From NCBI GenBank assembly GCA_003427395.1, contig BFEA01000301.1, forward strand, positions 764,498 to 821,057: a DNA stretch of 56,560 nucleotides. Reading direction: 5' to 3'. The stretch is from Chara braunii. Its lineage: Eukaryota > Streptophyta > Charophyceae > Charales > Characeae. The notes under the pieces were generated by a model that did not search any database, was not told the DNA's origin, and saw nothing but the letters and a program-made list of their open reading frames with translations. Below are positions 42,953 through 53,087 of this stretch, piece by piece. The position numbers and the translations under genes were made by a program. Numbering within the stretch: the first letter of the stretch is position 1; each line of letters begins with the position of its first letter.

Positions 42953-43640
42953 GAGTCTTGCATGTTCACGCAATTGGAGTTTTGCATTATAAACGAGGTC
43001 GGATCACAATAGTCAGATCTTCAAAGAAACAGGATCTAAACCAGGGCTGCATACCCAGTCCCTCCGGGGCCTACTCCCCCGACTGGAATCGGCCCGGTCC
43101 TACCAGCCGGTAAACAGGGCCGGTTCCCCCTCGGTGGCCGTTTGCGCATCGGGGGGAGGGTTCAAAATTTTTAGGGGTCGGGAGGCCTCCATGCGGGTTG
43201 TGGAGGCCTCCCGGCCCCCAAAAAAATTAAACCAGGTCCGGTAGGGCCGTCCGATCGTTCAAAAACCGGCGGCCTATTTGGACCGTCGATCTTGTGAGAT
43301 CGGTGGCCCAGATAGGCCATGTTTTTTTTAACATTCTGGTGGGAAACCGCCCGGACATCGGCCTACCCACCCGCCCGCCTCCAGCCTCCCACCACTTCAA
43401 TACGAACGTGAACGAAGTCGAGACTTCGTCGCCCCCCCCTTCGCTCCTGCCTCCGTGGAGTCGCGATCGCCTCTGCCCACCGTCGAGCTTCGCCTCTACC
43501 AGTAAGCTACTTCCTCTGCTTCCTCTAGTTCTTCTTCTTCTTAGTCTCTTCTTCTTCTTCTTCTGGTAGAGCCGAACTCAACTCCGTGTAGTATTTCGAT
43601 TTCGAGCGCATGCAGAAGTTGGTGGGGCGCGCGGAATTAT
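42953..43640. repeat. Right flank of TE-2 with two long hairpins
   Basis: Hairpin 1 (43165-43229) has arms GGTCGGGAGGCCTCC (43176-43190) and GGAGGCCTCCCGGCC (43202-43216), extended by AATTTTT/AAAAATT flanks to about 25 bp. Hairpin 2 (43271-43318) has 21-nt arms from GGCCTATTTGGACC to CCCAGATAGGCC with a 6-nt loop; 17 of 21 positions match and three of the rest can wobble-pair. The rest is GC-rich with pyrimidine runs to the right. No gene. Confidence 0.75.
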
Positions 43641-43649
43641 GCACCGCGT

Positions 43650-43916
43650 TGAGAGAGAGAGAGAGAGAGAGTTTGGGCACACGAAGGTTAGTGGGCGCGT
43701 GGAGGCTGGTGGGTGGAGGTTAGTTAGCGCACGTAAAAGTAAGCCAACACGTGGAAATCAATGGGCACGCGCGACACACACACACAGAGTATATATATAT
43801 ATATATATATATATGCATATATATCGTCAAATAGAACTGCCCGGTAATATATATATACATATATATCATATATATATATATATATATACATATATATCGT
43901 CAAATAGAACTGTCCG

Positions 43917-43976
<60 letters not shown>

Positions 43977-44041
43977 GGAGTTTGGGCGTGTAGAGGCTGG
44001 TGGGTGGAGGTTAGCGCACGTGGAAGGAAGCCGGCGCGTGG

Positions 44042-44091
<50 letters not shown>

Positions 44092-44221
44092 ACCCCTGAA
44101 GTACACACACAGTGGTAGCCCGAGTGGGCACACGTGTGTGTGTGTGAGAGAGAGAGACAGAGATGGAGCCCACATGGGCACAAGCAGCAGTGTGGTGCGC
44201 CCGATCGGACCCTGCCTCTGC

Positions 44222-44269
<48 letters not shown>

Positions 44270-44312
44270 ACAATGGTGTGGTGCGCCCGATCGGGCCCTG
44301 CCTTTGCCTCTG

Positions 44313-44369
<57 letters not shown>

Positions 44370-44380
44370 TGGAAACAGTC
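43650..44380. repeat. Microsatellite cluster: (GA)n, (TA)n, (CT)n, (CA)n
   Basis: Runs of GA (43651-43671, 44049-44089), TA (about 43792-43960), CT (about 44220-44247 and 44313-44351) and CA follow one another. Two islands, ATATCGTCAAATAGAACTG and a near-copy, with CCGGTA after each, sit within the TA run near 43820 and 43893. TGGTGTGGTGCGCCCGATCG words also repeat (44192, 44276). Frames here are repeat artefacts. Confidence 0.93.
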
Positions 44381-45207
44381 TGGCACTGTCATGCTTTTTT
44401 TGTGCTCTGTATAGTAATCATCACAACACACACATACTGTAGTTGTAGTAGTGGTGGTAGTAGTGCTGGTAGCACTGTAGAGGTGGAGGCTGTGTTCCCG
44501 TAGAGGAGAGAGGCGACAATGAAGCGAAAACACAACAAAAGGTATGTTTCTCGTTCCACCTGGTGGCCAAGGGTCTAGACTCGAGACTGTTTTTTTTTTT
44601 GTTTTTTTTTTTGTTGAAAAAACAGAACCTCATGGTTCTGGCTCCTACCATTCTGGGGAGCGACAGTCCGGTTCCTATTCCCCCGGCAAGTCAATATGAA
44701 TTACATAAAACTTGATAGAAGACTCACACACGCTCCTCCCCATTATGGCTGGGAGGCCCGAGTAGGCAGCATTGATTACTTCCCTGAACAAGGATGTACC
44801 ACCTCTCACCCCTGCCTAATCTAGCCTGTACTAACTCTGCCTGCCAATCTGTCTGATCCCAGAACTGCTCCTCTTAGCTATGAAGCTGTCAGCCTGACTT
44901 CCACTTCCAAGCCCATTCCGCTGGGTCGACTTCCAGGTCGGCGATGGTTACAAGCGGTTCATATATTCGTCATTGTTCAGTTCCACCACTCTTACTTTCC
45001 TCATTACTTGTTCTGGGATAGCGATTTCTCCCAAGGCGTTGCGACCTAAGAGACATGTGGTTGATCCTGGTTCTTCTATCTCATACATGTCGCATACTAA
45101 CCATGCACTTCCTGGTCCCTCTCTTGATCGAAACTAGTAGGCGGTATTGGGGATGTTTTCAGTTAATCGTGTTGCCTAGTCTCCTGTTCTCCATTCTCCA
45201 CCGCCCT

Positions 45208-46167
45208 TCAGAAGGTGGTATTGATATTAAGATATTGTTCAGGTTTGCTTGTAAATTGTGGCAGCCCCTCAAAATTTCCCTCTCCTACCGTTTTCCATCT
45301 CTTGTCCTCCTCATGCCAAGGGTGTTTCACCTGCCACACTCCCTTTTCTAACCAGGCTCCCCATTTTGTGTCCTTTATGGTTAGGGTCCATGGTTTCCCT
45401 TGTGGGTCTAACAAGGCTTGGTTATAGAAGAACGGTTGCCTGAGGACTTCCTCTTTGGTTGTTGGTTCCCTCACTTTGGCTGGTAGGATTTCCTTCCGCG
45501 CTTTGAATAGTTGCCTCCAAAAGTCCGCTCCTTGTTCCTCTTCCTGGTTCCCCTGGTGTTCTGCTTGCGCCCCACCCTTCATCGCCCAGGATTTATGCAT
45601 GAGGCAGAAGAGGCCATGCATGTTGTCAGGGATTTTGTATTTGGCTATTTGCTTTATTCTGTGGAGGCCTAGCTTGCTCCAGGGTAGGTTGTTATTAGTT
45701 ATCATTTTGATAATCCACTTGGTTTGTAGGGCTTTGATTTGAGATTCCGGGTCCAGGATTCCCAGTCCCCCTTGCGATTTCTTCAGAGTGACGTACTTCC
45801 ACGCCACTTTGGAAATGAAGTTGACTCTAGATGGATCCCCGGTCCATAAATAGGCGGCTGCCCTTCTTCTGAGTTGTGTTCTTCGATGTTTAGGAGGGCT
45901 CCAAATTGTGGCAGCGTACCACATCACTGCAAAGATTGATGCGTTTAGGATCAGAGCTCTGTCGAATACTGAGGTGTAGACATTGGACCAGCTGCCCAAT
46001 TTGGTGATCATCTTATTCATTATGGCTGGGGCCATTGTTTGGTTGGAGCCATGTTTGGAGACTTGAATTCCTAGGAATCTGAGGGGTTCGATGCCCCGTG
46101 ACCAGTTCATTCCTAGTGGAGTACGTTGGGGACGGTCAGTTTGAGGGTCTGTTAGCCACCAGCCCAT
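45208..46167 (-). pseudogene. LINE-2 ORF2 C-terminal region
   Basis: A 319-codon frame downstream of the RT palm: FLGIQVSKHG, WSNVYTSVFDRALILNASIFAVMWY, RRRAAAYLWTGDP and SKVAWKYVTLKKSQGGLGI are the thumb/connector motifs usual in L1-type ORF2 proteins (FADD palm, then LGI/WPS-type region). It is out of frame with the RT above; the shift lies near 46160. The end (about 45210) shows no Cys-rich finger, so the extreme C-terminus may be lost or further shifted between 44613 and 45207. Confidence 0.85.
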
Positions 46168-47057
46168 TGGGACGACTTGACAGTTTTGGGCCAGTTGATT
46201 TTCATTTCTGATGCGATTTGGAAAGCTTGCATGGCTTTAGTGAGAGCTTAAAAGGAAGAGTCTGAGGCTCGTATTAAGACTGTCAAGTCGTCCGCAAAGA
46301 GGATGGTAGTGGGTATGTTGATCGGATGTTGCCCGTCGTCGACCAGTCTTTCAATCAAAGGATCTTTTCTTAGAAAGGAGGCAATCGCCTCCATGATGAA
46401 GAGAAAGATTGAGGCTGCTAGTGGGTCTCCCTGTCTTACCGAGCGGGACATTCGGTATGGTTGTGATAGATGGCCCTTTACCTGTACTCGCCCGTGGGCT
46501 TCCGAGTATAGGACTTGGACCCATTTTCTAAAATTCGGGCTTAACCCCATTTTTTCCATCCATTGCTGTAAGAAGTTCCAATTGACCTGGTCATACATAG
46601 TTTCGAAGTCGAAGAAAAGTATGGCTGCATTCATTTTTTTGTCCTGAATATATCTGACCGATTCGTTGAGGGTCATTACGTTATCCATAATGAATCTTCC
46701 TGGGATAAAACCTGTCTGGTCGTTGTGGAAGTAGTTCCTAGTGATTGTTCTGATTCTGTTGGCTAGTAATTTGGCTAGAATTTTATATGTTACTGAGAGC
46801 AGGGAGATTGGTCTGTAGTTTCTGATATCTGCTGGGTCGCCTTTCTTGTAGAGCAGGGAGACTACTCCAGTGCTTTGGAGTTCCCCAAGTGTGCCTCTAT
46901 TCCATGCCTTCTCTAGGAATTGGAGGTATTCTGTGCCCAGAGCTGGCCAGAAGCAGACCCATAATTCCTTCGATAGACCATCCAGTCCAGGGGTCTTGTT
47001 TGGTTTCATTGACTGCAGTGCCTCATAGACCTCTTGTTCCGAGATCGGGCTGTCCAA
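46168..47057 (-). pseudogene. LINE-2 reverse transcriptase
   Basis: RT of target-primed reverse transcription. Motifs in order: PNKTPGLDGLSKELW, GVVSLLYKKGDPADIRNYRPISLL, KILAKLLANRI, DQTGFIPGR, FFDFETMYDQVNW (first catalytic Asp; the usual FEKAYD is altered), SVRQGDPLAASIFLF and FADDLTVLI (catalytic Asp pair). A TAA at 46248 follows IRASDSSF, although the frame continues with KAMQAFQIASEMKINWPKT, the expected next segment. One nonsense mutation therefore breaks an otherwise well-kept domain. Confidence 0.93.
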
Positions 47058-47144
47058 AGCCGTCGCCTGTTCTGTTGAGATGGTCTTATCTAAATGGGTC
47101 AGGAATTTGGCTCTTGCACGTGAGGTTTCGTGTTGCGAGTAGTT

Positions 47145-48458
47145 CTAATAGAGGTTTTGGAAGAAGGCCGCTGCTGCTGCTAGCGCCTGCTGTGGGTTTG
47201 ATGTCAGTCCTTGTTCTATTTGCAGCGTTTCCATGGTTGCGTTCCTTGCGTTTACCTTGATTTTGTTCATCTTCTTCCCAATCAGACATCTCCTGCCCGG
47301 TTTGTTCAACAACTCTTTCGTATAACTGTTCCCTGGGTCACTTAGGAGATTCCTTTCTGCTACCCTTATTGCCTGTTGTAATTCTTCCTCCCTTGCTTTC
47401 CTTTTAGAGGCGATTATTCTGGAGGCCCTAGCTGTGGATTCCGTCAGTGCCTTGACCAAATCCGGGAAATCCTGGTTAGTGTAGTCATGGTTGATACATG
47501 AGGACAGAACTGCATCCCTTATTTCCTACGTGTTGAACAGAGAGTTGTTGATTTTGAAGAAGCTTCGCCCTCTGTTGGGGGCAGTCCCTAGGTTAAGGTG
47601 CAGTCTGATTGGTTTGTGGTCGAGGCCTGAGTAGTGAGGAAGTTCTCCTATTTGTGTGTTATGGATTGCTCCTATGAGTGCTCACGATACCAAAAAATAG
47701 TTTATTCTGGATGTTGAGATGTGTTGACTTCTATTCCTTTTTAGGTACCTGTATTCTTTGCTATCTGGGTGCAGGACTCTAAATGGGTCTACAAGATCTT
47801 TCTCCATCATCAACTCGTGAATGGGCAGGGCTTCGTTCCACGTGGCTTGTGGTGTCCCTGGTTCCTCTCCTGAAAAGCGATCCCTGGTTGGGTCCAATGC
47901 CGCATTCCAGTCCCCTGCCAGTACCAGTTGAGTGTTGGAATCACACCTCGGTAGGAGGTCTGCAATTAGTCTGGTTCTTTCGTTCAGGGTATTCGGGGCA
48001 TAGACTGTTAGTAACCTGAACTTTTCTTCGCGCACTTGAAAGTCAATGCTGGCCCATCTACCTCCTTCTGTATCTATGCTTGATACGGTCCTATCAACTG
48101 TGTTCGATGCTCTAGATTTAGCATGTACTAAGATAGCTACACCTGCTGAATTGGGGCGGGGGGATGGGGCCCAGATTGCTTCTTTGACCCACTTCAGTTT
48201 TCTTATTATGTGTGCTTGGGTTCTTCGGTGTTCCTCCGAGTCGGTTAGGTGTGTCTCCTGGATACATAGCAGATCGGGTGGGGACCGCCCGAACCAGTCT
48301 GTGCCCTTGATGAGGTAATCCCATTTCTTCTGGTTGGTAAGTATGGAGGACATCCCATTCACATTCCATGACATGATTGTAAGGTCTGGCTCAGGCTTGC
48401 GAAGGCCGAATTTTCTGCGAACCCGGGGCCTTAATCTCTCCCCTCCTTGGTCCGCCAT
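47145..48458 (-). pseudogene. LINE-2 ORF2 endonuclease and EN-RT linker
   Basis: APE-like endonuclease that nicks the target. From MADQGGERLRPRV: MSWNVNGM, LCIQETHL (catalytic Glu), RLLTVYAPN, LAGDWNAALD (Asp/Asn pair), and SRINYFLVS where most active relatives have R-I-D-Y, so Asn replaces an Asp. A TGA at 47682 follows; the frame goes on with HYSGLDHKPIRL (final D-H motif). A second stop near 47527 precedes the charged linker KALTESTARASRIIASKRKARE, which ends at 47145 before the RT frame. ORF2 starts 61 bp after the preceding frame. Confidence 0.9.
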
Positions 48459-48518
48459 TATTGAGGCATAGTTCTACCCATAGTTCTACCCTTCCTGAGC
48501 CATGCGGTAGGGAGTTGT

Positions 48519-49577
48519 CTAGGAGCCAGTGGTTGCTATCACCCTCCTAGTTGTGGCGGATCGTTGCAGCTTTTGCCTGAGCAGCGTGGGGCCGTGTGCT
48601 GTAATTAGGGCGCTGCTCAAGGCAGCCCTCTCCGCTGCTACTTCTCCCACTAGTAAGCCGTATGGCATAGATTCTACCGCTAGCCATGGAACCCAACACA
48701 GATCCCCCTTGAGACTAGCCGGCTCGTCCAATTCCACCAATAATGGTCGCAGGTCCACCGCTTGCACTTCGTTCTCCTGATCCCTCCATTCTTCTATACC
48801 CTCTGTTTTGGACCCCAAGATCTTTAGTTCTGCTGGTATGCTGTCTGATATGAGCTCCCGTAAGGTGTTTTGTGTACAGTCCTGGTCTGGTACTGAGATC
48901 AGCGAGTTGGATCTGTGATAGGCAACTTGCCAGGGCTCAAAGCTGCGGTTCCAGCGGTACGGGATTATCCTCCTTCGCCTAAAACTGCTGCGAGCGTCGA
49001 GTCTGGCTGCTGCTTCTATTTCCTTGTGGCCTCCCCCTGCTACGTCCTTGAGGGTTATACATTGATCATCCAGCTCCCTGTTCTGATCCCTCAGTACGTT
49101 TACCTGAGCTTCCAGGATTGCAGCGTGTCTTCTGAGGTCCTCTACGGACTCATCCTCTGCTGTTGAAGAGGAGGTATCGTGGAGAGGTTCCCCTGTGGAC
49201 CCTTGTTTATTATCTTTCTTGTTTCTCTTCGCTCTCCGTTCTGCTTGGGGTTGAGCGTAAGATTTGGGCCAGGTGAACTTTTGTTCGTAACTTTTTGAAT
49301 CCACTGTGATTCTGTTCTTCTCAATTCTTGTCTTCATGCTGTATTGCTCGGCATAAAATTCATTGAGCTATCTTTCCTTCCTGAGGATCTCGAATCTGTT
49401 TTCCATGTTTATGCTGTCTTCCGCTTTGGTTGCTGACCTGAGATTGCGAAGGTGCTTGTGGTGCGCGAGCCTCACCTCTAGTTCTACTGTTCTGTCCAAT
49501 TCTAAGGAGCGGACATACTGTTGTACGTAATCGAGCGAGTCCATGTCCTGCCCCTGTTCATCCTCTTCATCCCCCAT
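48519..49577 (-). pseudogene. LINE-2 ORF between ORF1 and ORF2 (probable ORF1 C-terminal half)
   Basis: One frame with a single stop at 49368 runs for about 350 codons. It starts very acidic (GDEEDEQGQDMD), then has charged helical sequence (SLELDRTVELEVRLAHHKHLR), a Lys/Arg-rich part and a heptad-like stretch (DLRRHAAILEAQVNVLRDQN). No known domain follows. The acidic run continues that of ORF1 read past its stop (DTEEEDADGDADDDS), so both were probably one longer ORF1 broken by a stop and a frameshift near 49600. Alternatively it is a separate third ORF. Confidence 0.6.
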
Positions 49578-49653
49578 GTCCTCGTCCCCTTCTTCTGGGC
49601 TCTTTCATAGAATCATCGTCAGCGTCTCCATCTGCATCCTCTTCTTCCGTATC

Positions 49654-51351
49654 CTACTTCTCACTGCTCTCCGATCTGGTCCTCTTTCTGTCCCGACTTG
49701 CTTCTGAGATCTGATTCCCGCTGGAACCAGCTGATTGAGGAGAAGGATGTGATCCTTCCATATCTACATCCTTCCCTGACCCTTGGGAGGTATCCTCTTC
49801 CATCCCTGTTCCGCATTGCCTGCTATCCCCCGTTTCCTTGTCTGTTGACAGCGCGTTGGCCAGCCCGACTAATCTTTGTCTCCCCTTGATTGAGGGTGCA
49901 GGGGACGAAGCGCTTACAGCTTCCCCTGATTTCCGTTTCAGGGACCTGTCCAGTTGCACGCTGTTCGCGTCCTCTCCACTAGAGGAGGCGGACTTCGGTG
50001 TTGAGCAGGCTGAGTGTTGTTTTTTTTCTGGAGCAGATCTGGCTCGCTGGTTCTCAATGCATGCCCTTTCTGCGTTCTGTCCAATTGAGTGCAGCTCATT
50101 CATCGTTTCCAGTCTTTGTTTCTCGTCAAATAGGCTCGCTTCTCCAATTACTTCCTGTTTTAGGTAGCCTGTGGTTTTGTCCTCCATTCTCTTAGCGCTT
50201 ACTGCCCTCCATCTACTGTCGTACGGCGGGTAAATGTCAGGTTTGAGCTTGGGCTCCCCCTGGAGCACCCACACCCATTTGGGATTCTCCAGGTTGCCGT
50301 CAAAGACCCAGCCTCTGTACTGTGCCTCATTGATATACCACACCCCCAGCTTTGCATCACATTCTACCAACATTGATTGCTTGAGTGTGATTTTTCTTCC
50401 TGTTTCCCCAGCGAGGGGGCAGTGCATACCCAGATGACCGCTGTTTCTGCATTTGAAACAGAAGGGATTTGTTTTCGAAGAAATGAACACGTTTAGTTTT
50501 TGTCCATTTTTCCAGAAGATCCAAACATCTGGAAATTTGGGGGATGTGCCTGACGAGACTTCCAAGCGAGCCACTCTTTCATTATGATTCGGGCCCATGA
50601 ACTCCGGGTTTGCTGGCAGCCAATCGATGATTGGGTTGTTGGGGTACTCTTCCTGGAGTCTTTTCTGCACGAAGCTGTGTAGGCCCTCGGACAAGTTGTC
50701 AAATTGCACCCAGAAATGGTTTCTGAGCATCGTTTGACGATGCCTAGATGCTTCCGCTTGGGGTTCCCTGGGCGGTTTCCACGACTGGATCGTGACCACC
50801 AATCCTTTGCATTTCAGCGCTCCCAGGGAAACTAAAAATTGGGCGTACGCTGGGTCGACACACAGAACCATTACCGTGTACCTCCCTCTCTTGTGATATG
50901 AGACCTCCGGTTCCGATCCGGGAATGCTTTCCAATTCTTTTGGGCGGTCCATGACCCACTTCCTCTTCTCATTCAGCGGTAGATCCCTGTTTTTGTTCGT
51001 GAAGTTGAAGAGTACTGCATGCTTCTCATACAGTTCGTGGAGGGACTGCAGTTGTTCTTTTGGGTACTCCCAAATTTCGACTTCTACCTCCTCGCCTGCG
51101 TTCTTTTTGATGATTTCTTTTGTTTTGATAATTTCAGCTTTGATTTCTGTCTTGTTCATCAAAAACTCGATAGCCCTCTGCCCCAGGGCTCTCGGTGCAG
51201 CATTGGGAATTTGAATTCCTTCGGATGGGGTTTGAGCAGGGGAGGTTGAGCTCTGGGAGATCGTGGGAGACAGTCTTGGTGGCGGGTCCGGTGATGGTTT
51301 GTCCTTCTTTTCCATTCCTCTGCGTGCTGCGTTACAGTAGGAGTCGGCCAT
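49654..51351 (-). CDS. LINE-2 ORF1 protein with CCHC zinc knuckle (565 aa)
   Basis: Uninterrupted frame from MADSYCNAARRG. Residues 1-55 are Pro/Ser-rich. Residues 60-115 are Lys/Glu-rich helix. Residues about 120-290 are a folded region (KWVMDRPKELESIPGSEPEV, VMVLCVDPAYAQFLVSLGAL, HFWVQFDNL) of unclear fold, possibly RRM-like. The CCHC knuckle is at Cys298, Cys301, His306 and Cys311. A Trp/Tyr-rich segment (YDSRWRAVSAKRM) and a Ser-rich, charged tail follow. Plant L1-type ORF1 proteins have the same middle-domain-plus-knuckle plan and bind element RNA. The stop is TAG; acidic sequence continues beyond it, so the protein may be truncated relative to its ancestor. Confidence 0.85.
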   Translation of the reverse strand: MADSYCNAARRGMEKKDKPSPDPPPRLSPTISQSSTSPAQTPSEGIQIPNAAPRALGQRAIEFLMNKTEIKAEIIKTKEIIKKNAGEEVEVEIWEYPKEQLQSLHELYEKHAVLFNFTNKNRDLPLNEKRKWVMDRPKELESIPGSEPEVSYHKRGRYTVMVLCVDPAYAQFLVSLGALKCKGLVVTIQSWKPPREPQAEASRHRQTMLRNHFWVQFDNLSEGLHSFVQKRLQEEYPNNPIIDWLPANPEFMGPNHNERVARLEVSSGTSPKFPDVWIFWKNGQKLNVFISSKTNPFCFKCRNSGHLGMHCPLAGETGRKITLKQSMLVECDAKLGVWYINEAQYRGWVFDGNLENPKWVWVLQGEPKLKPDIYPPYDSRWRAVSAKRMEDKTTGYLKQEVIGEASLFDEKQRLETMNELHSIGQNAERACIENQRARSAPEKKQHSACSTPKSASSSGEDANSVQLDRSLKRKSGEAVSASSPAPSIKGRQRLVGLANALSTDKETGDSRQCGTGMEEDTSQGSGKDVDMEGSHPSPQSAGSSGNQISEASRDRKRTRSESSEK

Positions 51352-53087
51352 TGTTAACCGGTTTTATTTGGCTGTGGATGTGTTAGTGCTTGGGCGGGGA
51401 TTATCTTCCCCCCTTGGTGATTTGTTGCCCGCTGCTTTCCTCTCGGGAATGAAGAAGGGATTCCAAAGGCTAATGCTGTTGCTGTGTGGACGGGAGAGAA
51501 TTAAGTAGCTTTGTAAAATAGTGGGAATGGCCTTGCGGGGTTGGGTGGTGTGAGAAGGGTGACAGCGTGGTTGGGACAGGGTACTGAGGGCTATGGGGTG
51601 GACAGGATAGCTCCCGGGGGGGGTAGAGATTAGTTCCGAGGTGCCCTGCCACTGGTAGGTTAGGGCGCCTGGTGGGTCGATGTGTTCTATGGGGGGGATT
51701 ATGTTCACCTGGAGGTTCAACAGGTTAGTTGGGGCAAGATCAGAGTGTTAGGAGATAAATAATAATAGTAAGGATAAATATTCCAGGAAATAAATAATTC
51801 TTACCTCTTACGCTTTAACGTATTAATGGAATGATTAGCAACTTATTGAATAATGCTTAGAACCACAGATACTTAAATAAGAGTAATTGGTCGCCCTATA
51901 CTTTGGCGATCCTGTCGGTGTTCTCGAGCAACGCTGGCTAGTGATGGGATGGCGAATGGAAAAAGGGGGGGTGAGGGATGGCAGGTATGCGGTACGTAAG
52001 TGCGGGCAGGGCTCGTGGGATGGTGGTGCAGACAAAGTGGGACTTTGACTGTCCGAGTGACTAGGGGGTTGGGGTAGGTTGGTGGGGATGTGTAGGGATA
52101 GGTGATAGACGGCGGGCGGATCCGCTTGTTTCCTCTATCTTGGGCAAGAGTTTCCAGACGCTAGGGTTCGCTACTTTCGTCCGCTTGAATACGAGCGGGG
52201 GCGGGCAATGGGGTTTCAGTCAGGTGGATCGGATTTTCTATTGTAACTATGTTGTGGTTGCTGGCGGAAAGCAACTCCTAGCTTCCTTTCAAGTGCCTAT
52301 GCTGCTGCTCCGTTCTGATCCAACCGTGATTCAGGAAGGGGTTACTACCACTATTTGCGAGCGCTTGTGTCCTTTCTACTTTTCCTAATTAAGGGCTATC
52401 CAGAAGTAGTAATGCAGTTGCCTTTATTCCCTTGCTCCGATGTTTCGAAAGACTGTCGTTCCCCTCCTCATGAGTGCTTGCCCAAACGCTGTCTTGACGT
52501 ACTCCTCCTGTTGACTCTTCTGCTGGTGGGGGTTGATGAAATATTTCGCTCTTACCTTTGGAGACCAGGGTTGGTCTGCTCGAACCTTGCTGCCCGAGAT
52601 ACTGGGGGAACGTCCTGTGCGGTGCTGTCCTCGTCCGCTCGTGATGATTCTTTGCGCTTCCCGTTGCTGCTTGCCTTTCTCCTATAATAGGTAGGATTTG
52701 CCCTCGTCTCTTTCCTTTGTCCTTTCCTCTTTCTGGGGCGCGGTATGTTTTCTGCTATTTGAACTCTTCTTCCGTCCTTCAGCCCCCTGCTTTCATCCTC
52801 CTCTTCTCCCTCCCCCTGTTCTTCTTTGTGGACGCTTTTGTCTCTTTCTTGTGTGACTATTCTCTCCTTTCCTTGTCGTTCTCCTCCCTCTTCTCTGTCC
52901 TTTCTCACTCTCCTTTCTTCCTTCTTCTACTCCCCTGACGTTCGGGAAAAATGCTTGGGTTACTTCCCATTCCCTCCCGCCGCTGTTGTCCTTTCTTCCT
53001 CCTTCTACTCCCCTGACGTTCGGGAAAAATGCTTGGGTTACTTCCCATTCCCTCCCGCCGCTGTTGTCCTTTCCCAGACTTAGCTGC
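51352..53087 (-). repeat. LINE-2 5' region with 78-bp tandem units
   Basis: About 1.7 kb upstream of ORF1, G/A-rich on the - strand toward its right end, with no gene. CCCCTGACGTTCGGGAAAAA begins at 52932 and 53010; two near-identical 78-bp units end at about 53087. Tandem monomers at a LINE 5' end often act as promoters (known for mouse L1); here that is an inference. Some of this region may be flank. Confidence 0.55.

Larger units (their letters stand above)
44590..53087 (-). mobile_element. LINE-2: near full-length LINE
   Basis: Element order (right to left): tandem 78-bp units and GA-rich 5' region, ORF1 with zinc knuckle, a second ORF-like stretch, ORF2 with an APE-type endonuclease, reverse transcriptase and C-terminal region, 3' untranslated part and an A-rich tail (complement of 44590-44612, two 11-base runs split by one base). 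The APE endonuclease plus L1-like RT without RNase H points to the L1 group. Stops and frameshifts in ORF2 make it inactive. The 5' boundary is uncertain because no target duplication could be assigned. Confidence 0.9.
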
